Shown: positions 37,696 to 53,550 of the stretch, in pieces
Position numbering within the stretch: position 1 is the stretch's first letter
Layout of the letters: each line of letters starts with the position of its first letter
Source: Saccoglossus kowalevskii
Lineage: Eukaryota; Hemichordata; Enteropneusta; Harrimaniidae
NCBI RefSeq assembly: GCF_000003605.2
Contig: NW_003149274.1
Span: 246,701-300,250 of the forward strand
Direction of reading: 5' to 3'
Length of the DNA stretch: 53,550 bases
Translations under genes and position numbers: made by a program
Notes under the pieces: generated by a model
Told to the model about the DNA's origin: nothing
The model's database searches: none
What the model saw: the letters and a program-made list of their open reading frames with translations, nothing else

Positions 37696-37788
37696 CTGTC
37701 TTTCAAGTTCAGTTGCATCTTCTTCTTCTTGAGCAGCAACATTACACAGCATGTGCACATGCAGCACTATCACTCCTGTATCACAGCT
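37696..37788 (-). CDS. Candidate orphan exon, 31 codons
   Basis: The segment is bounded by an acceptor (TATGCAG) and a donor (CAG then GTACTT) and is open in phase 0-0. It reads SCDTGVIVLHVHMLCNVAAQ and then an acidic stretch EEEDATELERQ. It belongs to no gene model here. The acidic part recalls the helical exon 3 of the muramidase module (EEDEATDLSRR), but the match is short and may be chance. It could be an exon of an unrecognised minus-strand gene or no gene at all. Confidence 0.25.
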
Positions 37789-37942
37789 CTGCATACATCA
37801 TTATATATGTTGGTTACAAGATAGTTATAGGAAAAGCCCTACTTAAATATATATGGTAGGTATTTTTCCCATGTCAATACCATAACTTTTAACCTTGTAA
37901 ATAGGACCAAGGGAGTAGCTTTATTTCCATCAATAGTTAACT

Positions 37943-38105
37943 TAAAGAGAGAGTGTTGTTACCTGTGCACACGTAGGAATTGAATCCCAAGCAACGATAA
38001 TATCACACGCTAGAAATTCAAAAGCTCATGGGTAGATGCTTGTTTGTAAACACTGACACGCTATGGCCATCTGACGCATGCGCAGGTGAAGACTCCCTCG
38101 CTTTA
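37943..38105. mobile_element. MITE family B, copy 2
   Basis: Contains GCTCATGGGTAGATGCTTG and TATGGCCATCTGACGCATGC, with termini TAAAGAGAGAGT...TTACCTGTGCAC and the inverse GCGCAGGTGAAGACTCCCTC followed by GCTTTA. It has about 50 extra bases compared with copy 1. Confidence 0.7.
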
Positions 38106-39039
38106 AAAATCGACAACTTAAATTGAACCATTCACCTATATACATTTGTATATTTTAAAACCAGTTTTTCCTGGGACTTCTACATCATATCAAACGACAG
38201 ACCCAATGCTTTTAATTTCAGTCAGCTGATACTGCTGCAAAAAACATTTATTTAAGTTAGAAATGAATGATTGTTAAAATTGTGAACTACAAATAGATCA
38301 AAAAATCGCATCAATGAAAAATACAGAATTATTACAAATTTGATATGTCAAAAATTATTATGAATCAAAATTTACATATAATAATAAATCAGCTATATAT
38401 CATATGTATATCAGACAAATATTAAACTGAATATTAATAATAAAAACTAAAAGACATAGATTGTCAGGATATGGCAGTGTATCATTGCATAAATTATACT
38501 TGCATAAACTAAATATTTTACAGTCTCAACATTCCCAAATTTTCAACCCATATAATTTTTTTCACAATTTCTCTAAAAAAATTGTCAAGACCTGTAGCCA
38601 ATAAGATTATGTCCATTTGGGCCAAAATTATCAAAAAAATTATACAAAAATACATAAAAATTGGCAAAATCTTTGGGGGGAAAAATGATGGCGTTGAAAA
38701 GGTAAACTGGCATCATTCCTATGGCTTTGCATTGGCATTGCAAATATTACGTGAAATATTTGATTGTCTGAAGTTGTACAAATAGTGGGATGTATATTTG
38801 CATTAGAGGTGTTTATTTGTGAAAATCCTACGATTCCAGTTTTTTTGTAAGGGGGTGATGGATGGGGAACAGGGTTCCTTCTAAGACTCTGAGAAAGGTT
38901 CATTGTAATTGCATGCATTTTGTATTCAAATACCCCCGATTGAAGGTGATTTTTATCATTGCAAAATTTACTTAGGGAGAAGACTAATAAGGAATGTGTG
39001 AAGTTTATAATAAAAAATGCTGTGATATGAACCTGAACA

Positions 39040-40245
39040 TGCTAGATTAGTTATATCTTATATTAAGAGCTAGAATACCAATTAACTAGCATGCTGATTA
39101 GCTAGATTATCTTCATTAAAATTGAGCTAAAATTACAATTAGCTACATCTTAAAATAAATCATGCCAATTAGCTAGATTAGCTACATCCTACAATGAACT
39201 AGGAAGCTGATTAGCTAGATTATCTTCATTAAAATTGAGCTAAAATTACAATTAGCTACATCTTAAAATATCATGCCAATTAGCTAGATTAGCTACATCC
39301 TACAATGAACTCGGATGCTGATTAGCTAAATTATCTTCATCAAAATTGAGCTAAAATTACAATTAGCTACATTCTACAATGAAGTAGGATGTTGATTAGC
39401 TAGATTAACTTTATTAAGTGAGCTAAAATTACAATTAGCTACATCCTACCGTGAACTAGGATGCTGATTAGCTAGATTATCTTCATTCAAATTTTGCTAC
39501 ATTCTATAAGATAGAATGCCAATTAGCTAGATTAGCTACATCCTACAATGAACTAGGATGCTGATTAGCTAGATTATCTTCATCAAAATTGAGCTAAAAT
39601 TACAATTAGCTACATCTTATAATATATCATGCCAATTAGCTAGATTAGCTATATCCTACAATGAAGTAGGATGTTGATTAGCTAGATTATCTTCATTCAA
39701 ATTTCGCTAAAATTACAATAAGCTACATCTTAAAATACATCATGCCAATTAGCTAGATTAGCTACATCCTACAATGAACTAGGATGCTGATTAGCTAGAT
39801 TATCTTCATCAAAATTGAGCTAAAATTACAATTAGTTACATACTATAAGATAGAATGCCAATTAGCTAGATTAGCTACATCCTACAGTAAACTAGGATGC
39901 TGATTAGCTAGACTATCTTCATTCAAATTTCGCTAAAATAACAATTAGCTACATCTTAAAATATATCATGCCAATTAGCTAGATTAGCTACATCCTACAA
40001 TGAACTAGGATGCTGATTAGCTAGATTATCTTCATCAAAATTGAGCTAAAATTACAATTAGCTACATCTTATAATATATCATGCCAATTAGCTAGATTAA
40101 CTACATCCTACAATGAAGTAGGATGCTGATTAGCTAGATTATCTTCATCAAAATTGAGCTAAAATTACAATTAGCTACATCATATAAGATAGAATGCCAA
40201 TTAGCTAGATTAGCTACATCTTACAATCAACTAGGATGCTGATTA
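39040..40245. repeat. Higher-order minisatellite, about 112-bp unit, about 11 copies
   Basis: Each unit contains three related segments built around TTAGCTAGATTA and TTAGCTACATC, for example GCTGATTAGCTAGATTATCT and GCCAATTAGCTAGATTAGCT. Intervals between the GCTGATTAG starts are 113, 111 and 74 bases in the first units, so some units have lost one segment. Confidence 0.9.
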
Positions 40246-40587
40246 ACAAAAACAATGCAACTGGGTACCGAATAATCATATTAAACTAAAAATAAATAAA
40301 TAAAATGTAATGTTTTTTAATTAAGTTTTTCTGAAATTCACATTTCAAGTAGTACCGGTAATGAATGAAATACCTTGTTTTCACTTGAGACATCAGACAT
40401 AATATCTGAGAATAGTTTTGTGAATGCATCAAAATAAGTTTTCAAGTAAGTAAGTTGTATTTTTCATGAAAAGGACTTGCCCATTTAAAATTGAAAGAAA
40501 TTCTGAGAAATTAGTTAAGAGCAATAGACTAAAAATTAGTAATAAATGTAATAACTAATAACAGTCCTGAGAAGCTGCGTCCTAGTT

Positions 40588-46563
<5,976 letters not shown>

Positions 46564-47034
46564 CTAAAACAGTGAAATAACTAACAAATCAGCTCAGTTA
46601 AAATAGCAGATAAATAATCATGACTTTGAGACATACATGTAGGTGATTAATGACTTAGCGGGACAGTCATAATTACACAGGGATTTTTTTAAACAAAGGA
46701 ACAGAGATGCAGCGCCCTCATGACATGGCCGTGCGCCCCCTTACCCTGGGGAGCAGATCCTCCGGCAACCATAAAATTCTTATTGACCAGGGATCACATG
46801 TGGCCACAAGCCCCAAGGAAGCCATAGAATGCTCCATTTTAACTTAGAATTATCAAAAACTGCACACCCGGTAGGGAGAACCCTATCTCCCCCACTTGGT
46901 GGCGCCACTGAATTGCAGTGCTCCCTTTTGCAGATTTTTTTCTAGAAAAACACCTGATTACACATGTGTACACCATGTGTACTATGTAAATACATACAGT
47001 GAAGATAACAGCTCACTAGTTGCATAGTGGTTGT

Positions 47035-47725
47035 TACACCAGACAGCTACGCTGTTAGCAATGTACATTTCATTTTGAGAATTGAAAATATCATCACAAA
47101 ATGAACAAATCTGAAAGATAAACCTGAGTACCTATATGTATAATATCAAAGCAATCAGACTTGCGGTTTTTAACAAGAAGTCGAAAATATCACTTTTTAC
47201 TGAAAATGACAAAAATATTCATCTAAATTAGAGAATCAAAGAAATCATCACAGAATGAACAAATCTGAGAGAGGTCTACATGTAGTACCTATATATGTAA
47301 TATCAAAGCAATCGGACTTACAGTTTTCAACAAGAAGTCGAAAATATCACTTTTTACCAAAAATGACAAAAATATTCACCAAAATTAGAGAACTGAAGAT
47401 ATCATCACAAAATGAACAAATCTGAGAGAGGTCCACATGTAGTACCTATATATGTATTATCAAAGCAATGAGACTTGCAGTTTTTAACAAGAGATCAAAA
47501 TTACTACCTTTTACCAAAAATGACCAAAATATTCACCAAAATTAGAGAATTAAAGATATCATTACAAAATGAACAATTCTAAAAGAGCTCTCCCCAAGGT
47601 ACATATACACCAAGTATCAAAGCATTCAGGCTTGTAGTTCCCAAGAAGAAGTCGAAAAAGTAAAACATTGACACTGACGATGACGGACAATTACTCAAGT
47701 CGACAGCAGAGCTAAAAAGTTGACA
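47035..47725. repeat. Composite repeat with about 150-bp internal units, copy 2
   Basis: Same start (CAGCTACGCTGTTAGCAATG), same internal units and same end (AAGTCGACAGCAGAGCTAAA) as the copy at 43250, but without half of the terminal palindrome. It lies upstream of the first ZC4H2 exon found. Confidence 0.8.
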
Positions 47726-50053
47726 CGGGGCTAAAAGTTTTGAACCTTTCCCCTACCCTGGGTGAGTGTGCCACTTGATGGTCACATGCCATCAATCAGC
47801 CTATCAGTGTTCGTAGTCTTCAAATCTTATGATTATTGTTAGCAAATGGTTTTGCTTTCACCACGTTTTATCTAAAACGCGATATATGAGGGAATTCCAA
47901 TTACGTCTCAGCTGTTACACTTGTGTGTGTAGCATTGTTTATTGACAAGTACCGGTGACCTGTGGATCTGGACAACTCTCAATTAGAGACTTCCAAACTG
48001 GCTGCATTACTGAGAATATTGAAGGCAGAAAGACTGACATATCTGTGTGTTTTGTTTGCATTCATTTTCTAGAAGTTTGAGCTGGCCAACATGTGTTTCA
48101 CTGGCCAGAATTCTATTACATACACGTGGTTTCAACAAATTAAAACAATATTTTGATCTTTGTAACCTTTTTTCTTGGCGAAATTGTCCTAAACACTAAC
48201 ATTGTCGTGTATGAAGTTCTAATTAGTGGTATGAGACCTGATAAAACAGCCAAATCCAAGGCCGAGATTCATTCACTAACAGACATGTAAGGCCCGAAGT
48301 GCTTGTATTAGAATGATTGTAGCACATTTGACCATCTTGAATAAGAAGCCAATCAAGCATTTTGAATCTGATTTAAAAAAAAAACTGATGTGCATCAAGG
48401 TTCCATAATATTTAATATATGTACTAAGTTTGAACAAAATCCATCTATAAAATGGCAGAAATGATTGATTTTGATGAATTGTTTACAATAAAATGGCTGC
48501 CATTCGGCAATCATGAAATGGATCATTAAATATATGAATGTGATTGGCTAAGGCATATCCAATATACATGTCCGAAGGGACAGACACATAGAGGTCAATT
48601 CACGAGTTCCTAGTTTAGAACTGTGTTCGAACAGAGAATTAAAACGTGTTTTGTTTTTTTGTCTGGTGTCAAACAGAAATATAAGCACATAGTTGAAAAT
48701 AGAACAGTACAGCTCTTTTGAAAGCAAAAGAAAAAAATATATATTTGGTTGGTATATTTGATGACATTTTGCAATGTATGACCACCTAAGCAAACAAAGT
48801 TGAGAAAACTTAAATAATAAAGTTTACTTTTAAATGACACACAGACATCAATTTCCTCAACTACTCAAAAATATCTGGTTGCCCAGATTAAAGCGGTTAC
48901 CGGTAATCCATAGCGTCAGGTCAAAGGTCAAGCCAAGTACATGTGCTCAAAGCTGTACAATTCATGATTGCGATGGTGTCTTACTTGCGATATTTTTTAA
49001 AAAGAAAAATATTTTTGTTATTTCACTGATGAGATTAGCAAAAAATCAAAAAAATCACCTGTATACACACAATTTTCAAGGAATTTAAACAAAGTCTTTC
49101 AAACATGAAATTGTGGAATGAATATTTGAAGGGTAGCATCCAAGAGTACATGTAAGAGATCATGGCCACCAATGAATTTATTTGGAGATCTATTCATTTT
49201 TATCACTTTTTTTCTCAATCTACAATATGATCCAGAAAAAAACAAAGAAAAACCATTTCTAGTCAATTTATGTGCCAAAACAAATGCGTGCAGTGTTTGT
49301 TGTAATTTTTTTTAATTTGAGTTTTCATGAAAATTGAATTTTGCTTTTACTCTTCATACAAATGAAAAAAAAACCCTGATGCATGAATAGTTATTTCTTT
49401 CCCTATACCTTACCATCTTTTTCAGACATAAAACATACATGATGGATGATATCTACAACAAATCCACAATTCTGTGCAGCAGAGCCTATTGGGATTACAG
49501 TTATGTGTAATTTAAGTAGACAAGTAATCTGTCGTTACACAGCATCAAATCCCCATGGCACTGCTTCAGTATTAATAGAATGGTATACTGTTAACAACCA
49601 CTACTGAACCATGTAATGTTGTAATTACTCTCTAGGGTATGATCCAAGCTAGCTCTAATGTCCCTGGCTTCAATATTATAATAACATGCTATTAAAATGA
49701 CTTATTATTTTCAATGCTAAAGGTGAACAATGAATGTAATAGCTGTTTACAATCAACTTTAAGCCTTTTACATTTGAAATAAAAATCCCCACCCAATGTG
49801 TTATACCTATGTCGGGTTTTTTTCTAAACCGGGGAACAGGTGCGCAGTGCCCTGATACTCTCCACTGGTGCCCTCTTACTGAATTACTGAACTTTCTAGT
49901 CATAAAAATATTTCTTGAGCCGCGCACTTCCGTGCTGCATGAAATCTTTCTTGAATATATTTTCTCCATGAAAACTTCCCAAGCAACACCAGCTGACAAA
50001 TACACTAAAATTACTCTAAAAATATTTCAATGGCGATAGATACACTGTTAAAA

Positions 50054-50119
50054 CAGCACAGAAACCTTCCAATATGGCGTTTCCAGATCGATCCGCCATG
50101 TTGTTTCTGTGCTAGCTAC
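50054..50119. repeat. Hairpin-forming inverted repeat
   Basis: AGCACAGAAAC and ATATGGCG on the left pair with CGCCAT and GTTTCTGTGCT on the right, around a short centre (about 15 bases). It lies in a stretch that may be the first ZC4H2 intron. An ATG on the minus strand inside it opens a frame that does not resemble the ZC4H2 start. Confidence 0.65.
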
Positions 50120-51818
50120 TCTCGCTCACTCCCTCGCCTGTGTGTGCTCCCTCTTGTTCATTTTTTCGAGAAAAATCCTTGCATGGTATATGTAAGAGAA
50201 AACAAAGCAATTTTTCTATCGCATCTCATGTTTTTATAAAATGCCACGGAGCAACTACCATGCCTGCATATTGGTAAAATTCATAATGACTATTAATTAA
50301 TGTTAACATTATACAGGGAACGTTTGTCAAAACAAAAAATAAATATAAGAAAATAAATGAACACAATTTTATACCTACACATTTACATGTACTAATGTAT
50401 AGTCTTATTCAGTCCCCCCCCCTCCTCCCAATTACTAGTATATTCACTGAGTATATATATTAAACAACTGTGGCGAAAATTATCAAATTGCAAAATGTAA
50501 AAACACATGGTACAATTGCCTTGAAATTCCCTATGTTAACTTTATAAAATGTTGGCCTTGAAAATGCTTGCCCTCTCAACTGTCATGTTCAAGCCCTAAC
50601 ATGCAGGCTCCGACAATGGATTTTACACAGATTATAATGACTTACAGCATTTGTATTTATTATACAGTTAATTTTCTTGAATTTGGGGTAAGTAAACATT
50701 TTACGTAGTAGAATCACGCTGATTCATCAAATTACAAAATATCTAGCAGCAACATCGCCTACCGGTACAGTATTTTTTCAGGAAGTACAAAAATGTAATT
50801 AACAGAAATGTTTGAAAAGGTATAGGAAGAAGACTTCTTAGCAAAAGGAACTCGTAATTCATAAACTCAAAAATGAAGCAATCATGTCAGTTTCCCCCTC
50901 AAAGCATAAAAGCTAGCAGAGCAACAGAACTCATTGGTTGCTATGGTAACAACTATCCATCACTGACAATGATTTCAATCGATTTCCATGGCGATTTATT
51001 GCAAAGGATGGAAAATGCTGATAACATGATGGTAATAAAAATCAGCTTTTGACCAAATCTTAACAGAGTGCCGTCATGCATGAAATCTCAACTGTAGAAT
51101 ACACATACACATATTCTAGAAAAATGTACACATTTTTTCTTCAATCGACATTTGTACTGAGCCCTTTATTACTTTTCCATCAAAATTACATCCCACATGA
51201 TTTATTTCACTTTTTATTTATATCCTTTTTATACTAGAATCCAGAAAGTTGAAAAAATGGTGCTGGCAGGTGTTATTTTGCCTGTAACTGGAAGGCATCA
51301 TTCAAACTGTGCACCAATAAACAGTTTAAATCTAAAGAAAAATTGCCTAGCCCTATATCCTGTATTTGCACATCTCCAAAAGAAGCACACTCAAACCCCA
51401 CACTTCATTTAATGTATATTTGATCATTAAAATATAAATTATTTTGACCATACACACACCTCTGTCTTTTACCTAAATAGATTGTCTACAGTACACAGAA
51501 TGTTTCTCTTCACGAATTGGCACAGGGTGTGGTGTTATAGGTACACACAGGTGTACAAATTACAGTTGAAGAAGAATAACAAAAATCAGAAATAAAGTAG
51601 CCGAGCCATGGGATAATACACAAAGAATTATGTGAAACTGATCATGGATCATTTGCAGGATATTTTCAATCCCCATGTAAACTTTTTTTTATAGTATCGG
51701 TATTATACCATCTTAAATATCCCATCAATCCAGAGTCATTATCATCACATGTAGCCTACTTTATATACACTGCATATTACAGAAATCTAGCTAGTAGAGC
51801 ACTTTACAACCCTGATAT

Positions 51819-52002
51819 TACTGTAAAATCTGTATTAGAAGCCGCGGTTTCTATTAAAATGGTACAATGCAACAGAGGGAATGTGGCCTCTATTAGAACA
51901 TCTACACATATGAGAAATCATGGATTTTTGGTTCTCAATTGTTCAAGACGAATGTGTGTGACTTCTATTAGGGATGCGGCTTCTAAGACAGATTCTATGG
52001 TA
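51819..52002. mobile_element. About 180-bp element with terminal inverted repeats
   Basis: The left end CTGTATTAGAAGCCGCGGTT matches the inverse of the right end, where CTGTCTTAGAAGCCGC is read on the other strand. The similarity extends outward (TACTGTAAAAT against TACCATAGAAT). Confidence 0.55.
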
Positions 52003-53550
52003 CTCAAAACAGACATATATTGAATCAGTGAGGTGAACAATCAAAATATTAAGTCTATTACAGTAACAATTTTAAAAAGTTGACTTTACAAATCAGTTTT
52101 AATAATCTAGGGTATTATAAAAGTATTTTTGTTTCAAAATTAAATTAGTGAAAAAATGTAACTTCTTGCTCAGAAAACTGCTAAAATAACCAACCTAGCA
52201 AAAACATGTACAACAAAATTAAAAGATGCACATATGATAAAAAAAAAATTGGATAATATTAAAAACAAAATATAAGACTCACAATTACAATAAACCCTTT
52301 TTTCATCTGTTAGATTTAAAATGCTAGTTACTGTACTGAAAACAAAAATCACCAAAACACTGCTCTAACCATTAAGCAAAAATGTCCGAGCATAAGTAAA
52401 GCATAAATGGAGGGAAAAAAAAGGTTTAAAATCCAAAATAGCATATTAGACTCGCATGAACGAGAAATTAAATCAACATTTTGATTTTAAGTATGCCATA
52501 TCCTATTGCCATTGTTAAAAATGATTGATTGGCAAATCCATTTGATAACTTTAATTACATAGATCGTGGTAATAATAGCAAACATCAAGTATTAAAAGGT
52601 TTCCTAACAATAATGTGCACTCTGTAAGAGATCTGCTCTCTGTCTGACAGATGGCTATGTTTGCACTGGTTTCTAACAATAATGGTGAAATTAGCAATTT
52701 AATTTCCATGCTGCAGACTAGGGTAGGGAACAATGACTCAGATATTTGTAGCTGTAATGTAAGTTACCGGTGTTCAGTGTGTGTATGGTATCTTTGTAGG
52801 GAAATTTAAGCATCTGTTGTATTTTGTAATTACTAAATTGGAACTACAATGAGTTTATTTTACTATCACCACCAAAAACCCCTTCCTTTGATTTTTATAA
52901 ATATTTATAAAATTCAAACTTAAACAAGATTTTCTATTGGCCGATGGAATAACATAGGAACATTTAAATAATATTATTATGAACTACTGTGTTTGGCTGG
53001 TTGATTCAACTGCTATTGAAATTTATAAATATTTTTAAAAATCAAGGGAATGACTTTGTGGTCATGATTGAGTATTATTTTACAGCAGCCTAGAAAGAAA
53101 AGAAAACAAGTTTCTGGTCAATTTGTGTCCCAAAATTGTGCATATTTTTTTTTTGTTATTTAAAATTGCCATCAAAACTGTGATTTTATATTGGTCTTTC
53201 AATAAATTTTATTTTTTTTTTAAATTTCATTTTCTGCCAAATTGAAATTTAAAAAGCAGTGACATTTTAAATTGATACATGCAATGACAAGAAACATGGA
53301 TATATTCTTTCTAAGCCTACACTGCAACAAGGTTAGATAGGTAAGATGAAGTCTTTGAGGAATTTATCTTCTATGTTTTGGATGATTTTTTTTGACATCC
53401 ACTCTCACTCCAAGACCTTAAAATGGGCTCTCTAAGGGTTTATGCTCCAAGTCATGGACTGTATGTTCTTGATTTTGTGACTTATTTGAGGGATAATTCT
53501 GAGAGGGAGTATGGAGTCAATAACGTAAAAAAGATCAAATTGAAGTTATA

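Larger units (their letters stand above)
46564..53550. other. Probable first intron or 5' flank of ZC4H2
   Basis: No coding exon was recognised, including any that would encode the conserved ZC4H2 N-terminus and end in the required phase. It contains the second composite repeat, a hairpin at about 50.1 kb, a small inverted-repeat element at 51.8 kb and AT-rich unique sequence. Confidence 0.55.

Noticed and set aside
50030..50115. Minus-strand ATG (MADRSGNAI) as first exon of ZC4H2
   Set aside because: Starts Met-Ala-Asp like ZC4H2 but then diverges and offers no donor in the required phase.

Overview
This window looks like nuclear DNA from a non-vertebrate animal, probably a marine invertebrate. 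It has AT-rich sequence, short exons with GT-AG introns, many small inverted-repeat transposons, and a clearly recognisable metazoan gene (ZC4H2). I cannot name the species. No bacterial operon structure, rRNA, tRNA or CRISPR array was seen.

Left third (about 1.6-29.2 kb, all minus strand): a cluster of muramidase genes built from repeats of one three-exon module. The module encodes a T4-lysozyme/pesticin-type domain. Its Glu, Thr and Asp have the same spacing as the catalytic residues of pesticin, in all five copies. The largest gene (17211 down to 1593) can be assembled from 17 exons whose phases all agree. It gives a predicted 1,204-residue secreted protein: signal peptide, three muramidase domains joined by Ser/Pro/Asp-rich linkers, two WSC domains, and two cysteine-rich domains resembling stanniocalcin. 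A second gene (23902 to 20724) is a single-domain secreted muramidase of 275 residues. A third (29159 to 26494) has a complete module but no recognised signal-peptide exon. The introns of modules a and b are also alike, so the cluster grew by segmental duplication. A plausible role is digestion of or defence against bacteria, with WSC domains as glycan binders; this is inference.

Middle (32.6-35.8 kb, plus strand): four exons of a membrane-anchored SDR9C/BDH1-like short-chain dehydrogenase. The catalytic Ser and Tyr and two of the three cofactor-loop glycines are replaced, although all reading frames and splice phases are intact. The expected C-terminal exons were not found.

Right third (40.6-46.6 kb, minus strand): exons 2-5 of ZC4H2, a conserved coiled-coil zinc-finger protein. 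Its first exon was not found and probably lies beyond the right edge. The last 7 kb appear intronic or intergenic.

The whole window is dense with small transposons: at least three multi-copy MITE families, several single terminal-inverted-repeat elements, a roughly 1.1-kb and a roughly 1.7-kb inverted-repeat element, a LINE fragment, and minisatellites with units of 29, 30 and about 112 bp. All gene models are manual reconstructions without transcript evidence.
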